19,021 bases of DNA from Treponema sp. (GCA_020216655.1 JAIWNU010000117.1:1-19021); one strand, 5' to 3'; counted from the first letter of the stretch, positions 6,517 to 15,790 are shown. Notes: generated from the sequence alone by a model not told the origin. Translations and numbers: made by a program.

Positions 6517-7077
6517 ATGAACCATGCGCATTTAACTTGGAAAGAAATTGAAAAGAAACAGGCCTATAGCTGCCGGGTTTTTTCGGTACATGACACACTG
6601 AGCCAAGCCCCGGACGGATCTATTAAAACCTTTTCGGTAATTGATGCTCCTGACTGGGCAATAGTCATCCCTGTCTTGGAAACAGAAGGGGGATTAAAAT
6701 TCCTAATGGTTAGACAATGGCGCCATGGGAGCCGCACCCTGAGTTTGGAATTCCCTGGCGGCGTTTTAGAGCCTGGAGAGTCAGAAGAAGATGGGGCACG
6801 AAGAGAACTTGCAGAAGAAACTGGATGGCTAGCAGCACAAATCATTAAATTGGGTGAGTTGAGCCCAAACCCTGCAATCATGTCCAACCGAGTTCATGTA
6901 TATTTGGCAAAGGATCTGACTTATACGGGAAAACAGGATCTGGACGACGACGAATATGTTGATGTCGAACAGATCCCGATAGAAGAGGTCCTTAAGGGCA
7001 TGGGGAAGGAACCCTACATCCATGCCCTTATGGCGAGTGCACTCTGTCTTTACTTAGCCTTCGGGAGCGGCGCATAA
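6517..7077 (+). CDS. NUDIX hydrolase, ADP-ribose pyrophosphatase type
   Basis: This cytosolic enzyme of 186 residues should hydrolyse a nucleoside diphosphate linked to another moiety, probably ADP-ribose or ADP-sugars. The complete Nudix box Gx5Ex7REUxEExGU is present at 82-104: G82, E88, R96-E-L, E100-E101, G103, W104. The Q-W-R-H-G-S-R motif before it (67-73) and the E-F-P-G-G lead-in are typical of the ADP-ribose pyrophosphatase branch. No Shine-Dalgarno precedes the ATG at 6517, but the protein begins where family members begin (L-T-W-K-E-I-E). Only 49 bp separate it from the divergent sensor kinase start. Its last 28 bp overlap the 3' end of the convergent tmpB-like gene. Confidence 0.9.
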   Translation: MNHAHLTWKEIEKKQAYSCRVFSVHDTLSQAPDGSIKTFSVIDAPDWAIVIPVLETEGGLKFLMVRQWRHGSRTLSLEFPGGVLEPGESEEDGARRELAEETGWLAAQIIKLGELSPNPAIMSNRVHVYLAKDLTYTGKQDLDDDEYVDVEQIPIEEVLKGMGKEPYIHALMASALCLYLAFGSGA

Positions 7078-8012
7078 GCCCGGCCGGCTACCCACATACC
7101 TTCACGAACTTCCCCATAAAGGCTGGGAATATCGAGCACGAGACCGGGATGTATGAGGTTCGGATTATCAGGCTGTCGGAGCTTGGATTTATTTTTCTCG
7201 TATAACAGCTTCCATTTAGTAGGATCGCCATAAACAAAGGCATAACCAGATATATTCCAGAAGCAATCCTTGGTTTGGGCCCAGGGACGAACCGTATACC
7301 GGGCCGGTAAGGGATCAAGCTGTTGTACTGAAGCAAGAGCGTCCAAAACCCGCTGAGAAGCGGCAAGGCTAGCCTGCCATCGTTCTTCAGTAAGAGCCTG
7401 GGAAGCTTCGCCATAGGCAGTTTGAGCCGCCGAATACTGTTTCGGATATGTTTTATCCGCACCGATGGATGTAGCCCAATCGAGACGGCTCTTCGCAGCA
7501 ACAAGAGCGTCCTTAGCCGACTTTATGGTGAGCTGCAGATTGATGTAATCATAGGAAAGCTGGGCATTCTTCAGGGCCTCCGCAGCATAAGTTGCAGCTG
7601 CATCATAGTCTCCATATTCAAATGCATCTTCCGCCAGGGCTTTATAACGCAGGCTCTCCCTGTAATAGGGATTGTTCAAAACTCCCGAAGGCAGATTCGC
7701 TGTGTCAGGCATTGTTTGTGGCGTATCAGATACCGCAGCCTGAACAAGGGTAAGCAAGGCAGTCAGTTCCATAGGTTCTGCAGAAACACTGGGATCTATA
7801 TTCCACAATACAGACAGCACCTGCTGTTCCGAAATGGTTATGGGAGCATCTTCTGCAAGAAAATCAACTGTACCTGCAACATCAGTATTTTCTACTACAG
7901 TGGACGAATCCTGGGTGTCAAAAAATGAAGGCTCATCCAGATCGGCTTGCGCAAAAAGAGAAACACCAGCGGAAAGCAGTATGAATGTTAAAAAGAAACC
8001 AATCCGTTTCAT
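7050..8012 (-). CDS. tmpB: TmpB-like periplasmic protein with C-terminal LysM-like domain
   Basis: This exported protein of 320 residues has a signal peptide (K-R, hydrophobic core, then A-Q-A near residue 23). A low-complexity acidic stretch follows (24-60), then an Ala-rich helical region (115-232) with repeated YxxAxxAYxEA-like units. The C-terminal module at 238-296 is LysM-like: Y-T-V-R-P-W, W-N-I-S-G, W-K-L-L-Y-E-K-N, and the final I-H-P-G-L-V-L-D-I-P, which would bind peptidoglycan. Its ATG overlaps the stop codon of the upstream lipoprotein gene as ATGA. That arrangement and the domain make-up match the tmpA-tmpB pair of treponemes, as I recall it. Function in Treponema is unclear beyond being a cell-envelope antigen. 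The gene name rests on architecture and order, not an alignment. Confidence 0.75.
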   Translation of the reverse strand: MKRIGFFLTFILLSAGVSLFAQADLDEPSFFDTQDSSTVVENTDVAGTVDFLAEDAPITISEQQVLSVLWNIDPSVSAEPMELTALLTLVQAAVSDTPQTMPDTANLPSGVLNNPYYRESLRYKALAEDAFEYGDYDAAATYAAEALKNAQLSYDYINLQLTIKSAKDALVAAKSRLDWATSIGADKTYPKQYSAAQTAYGEASQALTEERWQASLAASQRVLDALASVQQLDPLPARYTVRPWAQTKDCFWNISGYAFVYGDPTKWKLLYEKNKSKLRQPDNPNLIHPGLVLDIPSLYGEVREGMWVAGRAYAPLPKAK

Positions 8013-9166
8013 CGGCTACCTCCTTCCAGCACTGCATCGGCCTTTTTAGCGGATTCCTCGTTGGCTGACAATTTTTTCTGGGCAGCCTGCATAGCTTCGA
8101 GCGCTTTAGCACGTTTATCAGCGGCTATGTTTTTTACGTCCGCAAACTGACGTTCAGCCTGGGCAAAGAGATCTGCGGCCCGATCGTATTCTTCTGCCTT
8201 AAAAGCCCGCTCAGCGTCGGCATACAAAGCCTGAGCCTGGTCAAATTCGTTCTTGACGGCCACATTCGCTTTAAGATCTTGAGCAGCCTGCCGTTCAGCC
8301 AAGGCAGCTTGACCTTTACCTGAGGCGTTCATTTCCCGGCCCTTGTTCAGTGCAAGGCGGAACCGGAGCAGGGCTTCTTCGGAATTGTTCTGAGCCGCAG
8401 AAATGTTGCCGGCATCATAGGTTTCTAGCGAAGCCTGCAATTTTTGCTGCGCCAGGGCATAATTTCCCGCATCATACTTTGCAAAATCCCTGCGGTCTAT
8501 TTCCTGCTGAACCGCATAGGCATCGAGACCGGTCTTAAGGACCAAATATCTGGTGCGGGCCTCTTTGGCCGTATCTGCAGCGGTGTAATATTCTCCTGCA
8601 TCGAATTGGGTTTGGGCTTTATCTGCCACCCTATCTGCAGCGGCCAGCTGGGTCGGCAGTACCTGATCCGCACCGGCTTTTACCGCAGCGTCCCGGGCCT
8701 TTAGGATTTCCTGTCTGCGAGCCTCCGCATAGAGCGGTAAGGCTTTAAGGGCAAGTTCATCATAGGCATCGGCTGCAGTATTGTACGCCTTTGCAGCCTC
8801 CGTATACGACAGATGGGTCTTTACCTGGGCCTTTTCCCTTCCAGAAATGAAATAAGATTCGGCCTTTTTCCATTCATCTGCAAACGTTGAGGGGACTTCG
8901 AGATCAAAAGCCTGTTTTCTCGATTTTTCTGCCCGGGCAACCGCCGCTGCTAATGCAGATTCAGCAGCCTGATCAGGGGGCAATTTAGAAGCATCTGTAA
9001 CCTCTGGAGTTTTTGGTTCAACAGCGGGTTCTGCGGGCGCTTTTTGAGCAGCCTGTTCTTCCGCTGGCGCGGGAGCGGCTGGCTTTGGACCGCCGGCACA
9101 GGATGACAGTGTCAAAAAGACTAGACCTGTTCCGATCAGAGCCAAAACAAACACTTTGTGTTTCAT
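8009..9166 (-). CDS. tmpA: TmpA-like lipoprotein, Ala-rich helical repeats
   Basis: This protein of 385 residues has a lipoprotein signal peptide: M-K-H-K, a hydrophobic core, and lipobox L-S-S-C with Cys23 as the lipidation site. A Pro/Ala/Glu-rich linker follows (24-70). The remainder is almost entirely helical, Ala-rich and TPR-like, with recurring units such as A-x-x-Y-D-A-G-N-Y-x-x-A-x-x-x-L and Y-D-R-A-A-D-L-F-A-Q-A. The ATG at 9166 is chosen over the in-frame GTG at 9172 because AAGGAG (9178-9173) sits 6 nt before the ATG and abuts the GTG. It is probably anchored in a membrane facing the periplasm. It is coupled by ATGA overlap to the tmpB-like gene, and a divergent promoter region lies upstream. 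TmpA identity is inferred from this context. Confidence 0.75.
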   Translation of the reverse strand: MKHKVFVLALIGTGLVFLTLSSCAGGPKPAAPAPAEEQAAQKAPAEPAVEPKTPEVTDASKLPPDQAAESALAAAVARAEKSRKQAFDLEVPSTFADEWKKAESYFISGREKAQVKTHLSYTEAAKAYNTAADAYDELALKALPLYAEARRQEILKARDAAVKAGADQVLPTQLAAADRVADKAQTQFDAGEYYTAADTAKEARTRYLVLKTGLDAYAVQQEIDRRDFAKYDAGNYALAQQKLQASLETYDAGNISAAQNNSEEALLRFRLALNKGREMNASGKGQAALAERQAAQDLKANVAVKNEFDQAQALYADAERAFKAEEYDRAADLFAQAERQFADVKNIAADKRAKALEAMQAAQKKLSANEESAKKADAVLEGGSR

Positions 9167-9195
9167 AGGCACTCCTTACTTGAATGATGAACACT

Positions 9196-9224
9196 ATTGT
9201 AGTCTATTTTTTACTTGACTACAA
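9196..9224 (-). promoter_or_regulatory. Promoter of the tmpA-like operon
   Basis: On the minus strand TACAAT (9201-9196, 5 of 6) is preceded by a 17-nt spacer and a poor -35 TTGTAG (9224-9219, 3 of 6). Transcription would begin near 9189, giving a 23-nt leader with AAGGAG. Confidence 0.5.
9197..9224. promoter_or_regulatory. Inverted repeat in the tmpA/PC4 divergent promoter region
   Basis: TTGTAGTC (9197-9204) and GACTACAA (9217-9224) are perfect 8-bp arms around 12 nt. The arms coincide with the -10 and -35 of the leftward promoter, and the rightward -35 lies in the loop. A regulator bound here would affect both genes. A dyad of this spacing suits a dimeric repressor. Confidence 0.5.
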
Positions 9225-9237
9225 CAGTAAATATAAA
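9210..9237 (+). promoter_or_regulatory. Promoter of the PC4-like gene
   Basis: TTTACT (9210-9215, 4 of 6), a 16-nt spacer and TATAAA (9232-9237, 5 of 6). The transcript would start near 9244, leaving a leader of about 47 nt with AAGGAG. Confidence 0.5.
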
Positions 9238-9290
9238 ACAAATTTGCAAAGACAAAGGTTTCATTGTACATTTCAGAAGAAGGAGTTGTT

Positions 9291-9527
9291 ATGCCAGATA
9301 TTGTATTTGAAATTACAAAACATTTCGGTGTACTGTCCGAGGAAAAATCTGGATGGCGAAAGGAACTTAACCTGGTATCTTGGAACAATAGGGCTCCCAA
9401 ACTTGATATCCGAGATTGGTCACCGGATCACGAAAAAATGGGGAAAGGGGTAACCCTGACTAAAGAAGAGGCCCAGAAGCTGCAGAATCTGCTGCAAGAA
9501 GCAATACAAACACTCGGCCAAGGCTGA
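9291..9527 (+). CDS. PC4/YdbC-like single-stranded nucleic acid binding protein
   Basis: This small protein of 78 residues matches the PC4 (transcriptional coactivator p15)/YdbC family. It has an N-terminal beta region (F-E-I-T-K-H-F-G-V-L-S), then W-R-K-E-L-N-L-V-S-W-N, the diagnostic K-L-D-I-R-D-W-S-P-D-H at 37-47, G-K-G-V-T-L-T, and a C-terminal helix. Family members bind single-stranded DNA or RNA as dimers; bacterial roles in transcription or repair are not well defined. AAGGAG at 9280-9285, five nt before the ATG, fixes the start. It is divergent from the tmpA-like gene and ends 15 bp before the convergent RNase HI gene. Family assignment is confident, biological role open. Confidence 0.85.
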   Translation: MPDIVFEITKHFGVLSEEKSGWRKELNLVSWNNRAPKLDIRDWSPDHEKMGKGVTLTKEEAQKLQNLLQEAIQTLGQG

Positions 9528-9542
9528 AAGCCGACATTTATT

Positions 9543-10010
9543 TTAGCCCTTTTTCAGAGAAGCAATAACATCCTGAGTAAGCTGATCCACCCGTTCATTA
9601 TAGGTATTGCCTGCGTGGCCTTTTACCCATCGCCATTCTACGTGTAATACCGCAGTTAATTGGTCAAGTTTCTGCCAAAGATCCTGGTTTTTAACCGGTT
9701 CTTTGCCGCTGGTTTTCCAGCCATTCCGCTTCCATCCCTGGATCCAGTTTGTAATTCCCTTCTGTACATATTGAGAATCGGTATACAGGGTAAGGCCCTC
9801 CGCCCGCAACGAATCATAGGACAACAGAGCCTCCAGGGCTTTTACTGCCGCGGTGAGTTCCATCCGGTTGTTGGTGGTGCTCTGTTCCGCACCCCATTGT
9901 TCTTCCAGAACGCCCGCTGATTCAGATACGATGATATAGGCCCATCCGCCGGGTCCGGGGTTGCCCGAACAGCCCCCATCGGTGAATACCATTATGTTGG
10001 ATTTTTCCAT
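9543..10010 (-). CDS. rnhA: Ribonuclease HI
   Basis: This cytosolic endonuclease of 155 residues cleaves the RNA strand of RNA-DNA hybrids, as in primer and R-loop removal. All catalytic acids are visible: Asp11 (F-T-D-G-G), Glu51 (R-M-E-L), Asp78 (Y-T-D-S-Q) and Asp142 (N-E-R-V-D-Q-L), with His132 in K-G-H-A-G-N. The basic handle region W-K-R-N-G-W-K at 93-99 is present, as in E. coli RNase HI. The frame is open further upstream into the DAHP synthase gene, but the ATG at 10010 gives the normal length. It lies one base after the DAHP synthase TAG, so translation is probably coupled. Confidence 0.95.
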   Translation of the reverse strand: MEKSNIMVFTDGGCSGNPGPGGWAYIIVSESAGVLEEQWGAEQSTTNNRMELTAAVKALEALLSYDSLRAEGLTLYTDSQYVQKGITNWIQGWKRNGWKTSGKEPVKNQDLWQKLDQLTAVLHVEWRWVKGHAGNTYNERVDQLTQDVIASLKKG

Positions 10011-10011
10011 G

Positions 10012-11058
10012 CTAGATTTTAGTCCTTTCGTAGGCTTCTTTGAGCAATTCGGCGGTGGTATCCCATCCAATACAGGGATCGGTGATGGAAACACCGTATT
10101 GCAGGCCTTCTCCGCTGGGGCTAGGGTTTTGGCATCCATCGTAGAGGTTGCTTTCGAGCATAAAGCCGATGACCGGAGAAGCGGGTTCTTCCCGCTGGGC
10201 TAGTATATCCTGCAACACCAGAGCCTGCCGTTCGGGTTTTTTCTCCGAATTGCCATGACTGCAGTCGATGATGATAGAAGGCCGCAGTTTTGCATCTGCC
10301 ATTTTTTGGGCCGCTTCATTGACATGGAGCCGGTCAAAGTTAGCGCCGTGTTTTCCGCCCCTCAATATAAGATGACAATCGGGGTTTCCTGAAGTCCGCA
10401 GCACTATGGTGTTCCCCTGTCGGTCAATACCAACAAATGAGTGGGGACTGGCAGCGGAGACTATTGCATTTATAGCGATTTGAACATCCCCGTCGGTAGC
10501 ATTCTTAAATCCGATAGGCATGGAAAGACCAGATGCCATTTCTCGGTGAGTCTGGGATTCGGTAGTTCTCGCTCCAATAGAAGCCCAGGATATGAGCTCC
10601 GCAATATACTGGGGGATAATTGGATCTAATATCTCACTTCCCGCAGGAAGTCCCATTTCGTTGATTTGAACCAGGAGCCGCCGGGCAATCCTGAGGCCCC
10701 GAGAAATATCGTAAGACCCATCGATCCCAGGGTCAACCAAAAGCCCCCGCCAGCCAAGGGTTGTCCGGGGTTTTTCAAAGTACACCCGCATCACGATGCA
10801 GAGCCGGTCCCGGTATTGTTGGGCCAGGTTCTGGAGCCGTTGTGCATAATCGAGCGCGGCCTCAGGATCGTGAATAGAACAGGGGCCTACTATGGCCAAA
10901 AGACGTTTATCCCGGCCATGCAAAATATCGGTTATCTGCCGGCGGCTATGGGCGACCGTTTCGGCCGCAGCATCGGAGAGCGGTATCTCCCGAGCCAGTT
11001 CCGCAGGCGAAACCAGGGGAATTTCAGCGACAATGCGCAGGTTGTTTGTTCGTATCAT
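10012..11058 (-). CDS. aroG: 3-deoxy-7-phosphoheptulonate synthase, class I
   Basis: This enzyme of 348 residues condenses phosphoenolpyruvate and erythrose-4-phosphate, the first step of the shikimate pathway. The class I alpha signature G-P-C-S-I-H-D is at 58-64, with the metal-ligand Cys60. Y-F-E-K-P-R-T-T-x-G-W-R-G, K-N-A-T-D-G-D and I-D-C-S-H-G-N-S follow in the expected order. The length is that of AroF/AroG/AroH, which cannot be told apart here, so feedback specificity (Phe, Tyr or Trp) is unknown. No strong Shine-Dalgarno precedes the ATG at 11058. No other shikimate gene is nearby; the downstream partner is rnhA. Confidence 0.93.
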   Translation of the reverse strand: MIRTNNLRIVAEIPLVSPAELAREIPLSDAAAETVAHSRRQITDILHGRDKRLLAIVGPCSIHDPEAALDYAQRLQNLAQQYRDRLCIVMRVYFEKPRTTLGWRGLLVDPGIDGSYDISRGLRIARRLLVQINEMGLPAGSEILDPIIPQYIAELISWASIGARTTESQTHREMASGLSMPIGFKNATDGDVQIAINAIVSAASPHSFVGIDRQGNTIVLRTSGNPDCHLILRGGKHGANFDRLHVNEAAQKMADAKLRPSIIIDCSHGNSEKKPERQALVLQDILAQREEPASPVIGFMLESNLYDGCQNPSPSGEGLQYGVSITDPCIGWDTTAELLKEAYERTKI

Positions 11059-11135
11059 AGTAAAACCTGCCCTAGCATACCGGGAACAGGGGTCTTAAAC
11101 AAGCTGCATAGAAATTTTTATACCATACTTCGCAG

Positions 11136-12134
11136 TTACGGCTTTTCAACCTCGCACCAGAGGCCCGTTTCTGCCGACTTTTTCAGCGCATCCAACACCG
11201 CCATGTTGTTAATTGCATCGCTTACCGGGGTGGGAACCTCTGTTTTCTCCAGAATAGCCCGTGCAAAGGAGTCAAATTCCAATAGGTACTGATCGACAAT
11301 TTCGGTTTCCACAATCCTGCGCCCCACATCGGTGGCAACATGAATACGGCCGCTTACATCGTTATACATATTAAAGGGGACTTCTATGCTTAGGCTGCCC
11401 CCTGTGCCATAGACATCAAAACGCTGGTTTGAAAATAGCTGGGTACCTACGGTAAAGGTCGATCTCCTTCCGGCGCCAAAATCGAGGATACCAGAAACAA
11501 GTATGTCAGTTTTGAACTCCGGGTCCCGCTGCATCGTACAGAAGACCCGCTCAACTTCCTGACCCATCATAAACCGGGCAGAAGAAACAGCATAGCAGCC
11601 GATATCCAAAAGGGCTCCGCCTCCATATTCGGCGATATTGCGGATATTTCGGGGGTCCCGATTGTTGTATGCAAACACACAGTGCGTAGCCATGAGCGAA
11701 CCAATCTCGCCGCTCCGAACCAGATCCCGTGAATGCTGCCATTGGGGATGGAAGCGGTACATAAAGGCTTCCATGAGAGGAACCTTGCGTTTAGCACAGT
11801 ATTCGGCGGCTTCCTGAGCTTCCTGTGCATTCAGGGTGAGGGGCTTTTCGCACAGCATGGGCTTCCCCGCATCTGCAGCCTTCTTTATCCATGGGAGGTG
11901 AAGATGATTGGGAAGCGGGTTATAGATAAAATCGATGTCCTTATCCTGAAGCAGTTCCTCGTAGGATCCATAGGCCTTTGAAAAGCCCCAGCGGCGGGCA
12001 AACTCTTCAGATTTTCGTAAGTCCCGAGAAGCAATAGCGTAGGGTTCAATTAATAAGGATTCCAGCATCGGTACAGCGATTCGCTTTGCATAGTGGCCCG
12101 AACAACCAAGCACACCCATTTTAAGTTTTTCCAT
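11136..12134 (-). CDS. Gfo/Idh/MocA family NAD(P)-dependent oxidoreductase
   Basis: This protein of 332 residues has an N-terminal Rossmann domain (M-G-V-L-G-C-S-G-H, about 6-120) and the family's catalytic-lysine motif E-K-P in M-L-C-E-K-P-L-T-L-N. It has the usual C-terminal alpha/beta domain (G-G-G-A-L-L-D-I-G-C-Y, 171-181). Members oxidise or reduce sugars, inositols or related polyols; the substrate cannot be read from sequence. Two adjacent ATGs are possible. The first (12137) overlaps the serine dehydratase stop codon but is only 3 nt from GGAGG. The second (12134) has 6-nt spacing and is preferred. Coupling to the sdaAB-sdaAA genes suggests one transcript, yet no link with serine breakdown is known to me. 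Confidence 0.88.
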   Translation of the reverse strand: MEKLKMGVLGCSGHYAKRIAVPMLESLLIEPYAIASRDLRKSEEFARRWGFSKAYGSYEELLQDKDIDFIYNPLPNHLHLPWIKKAADAGKPMLCEKPLTLNAQEAQEAAEYCAKRKVPLMEAFMYRFHPQWQHSRDLVRSGEIGSLMATHCVFAYNNRDPRNIRNIAEYGGGALLDIGCYAVSSARFMMGQEVERVFCTMQRDPEFKTDILVSGILDFGAGRRSTFTVGTQLFSNQRFDVYGTGGSLSIEVPFNMYNDVSGRIHVATDVGRRIVETEIVDQYLLEFDSFARAILEKTEVPTPVSDAINNMAVLDALKKSAETGLWCEVEKP

Positions 12135-13057
12135 CATTCACCTCCCATGATGAGTTTTTTATAGTGCAGTCCCGTCGGTGTTGCAGCAAGGCCTCCTTCG
12201 GCACTCTCTTTTATAGAGGGGGGCATACTGTCCCCTATTTGCTTCATTGCCTGAACAACTTCTTCGAAGGGAATAACACTGCGGATCCCCGCAAGGGCCA
12301 GTTCCACCGACGCAAGGGCCTGAACCGCGAGCAAGGCATTCCGTTTCACACAGGGAACTTCCACTAGGCCTGCCACGGGATCACAGGCAAGGCCTAAGGA
12401 GTTTTTAAGTGATAGTGATGCAGCGTCGATACAAGTCTCAAATGGGGCACCCTCGAGAAACGCCAGTGCGGCGGCAGCCATGGCTCCGGCAGAACCGCAT
12501 TCGGCCTGGCAGCCCCCTTCGGCTCCGGCCAACGTGGCCCCCTGGGCTATCACCATACCCACAAGGCTTGCTATAAGAAAGGCTGAGCGGAGGCGGAGGT
12601 CATAGGGGGGCTCCAGCGGCACAGGAAGAGAAGCGGGATCTTGGAGACCCAGGACACGGCTGTCCCAATAGGCCCAAATAACACCAGGAACGATGCCGCT
12701 GGAGCCCGCGGTGGGGAAGGCCACAATTTTGCCGCCGCAGGCATTCACTTCGTTGATGGCCAGCGCATAGGCAATGGTGCGATTGAACAAAGGCTCTGCT
12801 ATAAGCTTGTTTTGCCCATGTTGGAAGGCATAGGCCGCCCCCTGGGTAAGTCCCGACCGTGAATGCTGGGGCTCAGAAAGGCCGCGGATGAAGGCTTGGC
12901 GGGTAACCGCGATACGGCGGTCTAATTCTTCAGTCACTGAAGCCAGGCTTTTATTCGAGAGAAAGGCTTCCCGCTGCAAGAGATAGGTGTCGAAGGAAAG
13001 CTTTTCAGCCTGCAATAGGTCCTGCAATTCTTTCAGGGTCGAAAACTGGTACTTCAT
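12134..13057 (-). CDS. sdaAA: L-serine dehydratase, iron-sulfur type, alpha subunit
   Basis: This subunit of 307 residues carries the [4Fe-4S] active site that deaminates L-serine to pyruvate and ammonia. The P-T-A-G-S-S-G-I-V-P-G-V motif is at 115-126, and the conserved cysteines are visible: Cys183 and Cys187 in G-G-C-Q-A-E-C-G, Cys225 in A-C-D-P-V-A-G, Cys236 in V-P-C-V-K-R-N. The length is typical of a separate alpha chain. Its ATG at 13057 overlaps the beta-subunit stop codon as ATGA, and its own stop overlaps the oxidoreductase start region. The enzyme would be oxygen-sensitive, fitting an anaerobe or fermenter that uses serine for pyruvate. Confidence 0.95.
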   Translation of the reverse strand: MKYQFSTLKELQDLLQAEKLSFDTYLLQREAFLSNKSLASVTEELDRRIAVTRQAFIRGLSEPQHSRSGLTQGAAYAFQHGQNKLIAEPLFNRTIAYALAINEVNACGGKIVAFPTAGSSGIVPGVIWAYWDSRVLGLQDPASLPVPLEPPYDLRLRSAFLIASLVGMVIAQGATLAGAEGGCQAECGSAGAMAAAALAFLEGAPFETCIDAASLSLKNSLGLACDPVAGLVEVPCVKRNALLAVQALASVELALAGIRSVIPFEEVVQAMKQIGDSMPPSIKESAEGGLAATPTGLHYKKLIMGGE

Positions 13058-13767
13058 AGCTGCTCCAGGGACGGCAGATGGATGACCGAAAAGACCGGCG
13101 GCAGATTGGAAATCTGATCCACAATGGACTGGGGAATGGGATTATCAACCTCGATAACAAGGAGGGCCTCATCGCCCTTTTCTTTCCGGTGACTGGATGT
13201 GGCGGCAATATTGATGTGGTTTGCCGCGAGGATATGGGACACAATGGCAATAACGCCAATTTCATCTCGGTGTACCACCAAGAGGGCATCGAACATCCCC
13301 GAAAGGGCAACCATGTAGCCGTTAATTTCATCAATCTGGATAGAACCGCCTCCGATGCTGCTTGCCCGCAGGCGAAGCTGTTTATGAGGACCGGAGATGA
13401 TGAGACTCACCGTATTGGGGTGCCATCCTGAGGGGAGTTTTGGCATGGCTTCTATGGTGATAGGAAATCCTGAACCCTCTGCTAGTGCTTTCTCTAGGAG
13501 CTTTCGGCCATCCCGCAGCCTTTCATCCTCCGGAGGGATACCCATAAGGCCTGCCACTATGGCATCACCTGAACCATGGCCTAGCCAGGTAGCTGCCAGG
13601 GAACCATAAAATTGCACCGTAACCGAATCGGGTTGTGCGCCAAAGAGCTTCCGCGCCAGGTAGCCTATCCGGGCTACACCGGCGGTATGTGAACTGGAAG
13701 GGCCTATCATCACAGGGCCTAGAATATCGAATAATGACAACTGTTTCTGGGCTATGGTCTGATGCAT
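13054..13767 (-). CDS. sdaAB: L-serine dehydratase, iron-sulfur type, beta subunit
   Basis: This protein of 237 residues forms the two-subunit serine dehydratase with the downstream alpha chain. It opens with S-L-F-D-I-L-G-P-V-M-I-G-P-S-S-S-H-T-A-G (11-30), the hallmark of the beta domain. It ends with an ACT regulatory domain (about 157-233: D-E-I-G-V-I-A-I-V-S-H-I-L-A-A-N). The frame is open for 62 more codons upstream, but those are basic, unlike the family and run toward groEL. The ATG at 13767 is where homologues begin. A GAGGAG lies 13 nt upstream, too far to be ideal, and a TATACT is 7 nt upstream, so the mRNA may be leaderless. An in-frame CTG at 13776 is an alternative start. Confidence 0.92.
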   Translation of the reverse strand: MHQTIAQKQLSLFDILGPVMIGPSSSHTAGVARIGYLARKLFGAQPDSVTVQFYGSLAATWLGHGSGDAIVAGLMGIPPEDERLRDGRKLLEKALAEGSGFPITIEAMPKLPSGWHPNTVSLIISGPHKQLRLRASSIGGGSIQIDEINGYMVALSGMFDALLVVHRDEIGVIAIVSHILAANHINIAATSSHRKEKGDEALLVIEVDNPIPQSIVDQISNLPPVFSVIHLPSLEQL

Positions 13768-15660
<1,893 letters not shown>

Positions 15661-15662
15661 CA

Positions 15663-15679
15663 AAGTTGCTGCGCAACTT
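15663..15679. repeat. Hairpin 1 after groEL
   Basis: AAGTTGC, TGC, GCAACTT gives 7-bp arms starting three bases after the groEL stop codon, followed by CGTTTT. It could serve as a weak terminator for groEL. Confidence 0.6.
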
Positions 15680-15686
15680 CGTTTTA

Positions 15687-15711
15687 GCAGTTTGCGCGGT
15701 GCGCAAACTGC
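15687..15711. repeat. Hairpin 2 after groEL
   Basis: GCAGTTTGCGC (15687-15697), loop GGT, GCGCAAACTGC (15701-15711): perfect 11-bp arms. No T-run follows. It shares the TGCGCAA core with the hairpins on either side. Confidence 0.65.
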
Positions 15712-15715
15712 AGGT

Positions 15716-15733
15716 GAAATGCTGCGCAGTTTC
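15716..15733. repeat. Hairpin 3 after groEL
   Basis: GAAATGC, TGC, GCAGTTTC pairs with one bulged G. Its right half, GCTGCGCAGTTTCGTT at 15721-15736, matches 14 of 16 bases with GCTGCGCAACTTCGTT at 15668-15683 in hairpin 1, so the two are diverged copies of one unit 53 bp apart. Confidence 0.55.
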
Positions 15734-15757
15734 GTTATTGTCTATTCTGGCACCAAT

Positions 15758-15782
15758 AGGCAGCCTCCGGGCTGCCTTTTTT
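15758..15782 (+). terminator. Rho-independent terminator of groEL
   Basis: AGGCAGCC (15758-15765), tetraloop TCCG, GGCTGCCT (15770-15777), followed by further T residues to 15782. The stem is perfect and GC-rich with a textbook U-run, ending the groEL transcript 14 bp before the next gene. Confidence 0.9.
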
Positions 15783-15784
15783 AT

Positions 15785-15790
15785 TATAAT
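15785..15790 (+). promoter_or_regulatory. -10 element for the glycosylase gene
   Basis: A perfect TATAAT stands 6 nt before the ATG at 15797, right after the groEL terminator. The -35 position falls inside the terminator stem (AGCCTC) and is not consensus. If real, it makes the mRNA leaderless. Confidence 0.45.

Noticed and set aside
7422..7928. Plus-strand frame of 168 codons inside the tmpB-like gene
   Set aside because: Shadow of the real minus-strand gene; Ile/Cys/Arg-rich with no motif.
10011..10139. Longer RNase HI beginning inside aroG
   Set aside because: The extra 43 residues are Pro/Ser-rich and are the aroG 3' end in another frame; the normal RNase HI length starts at 10010.
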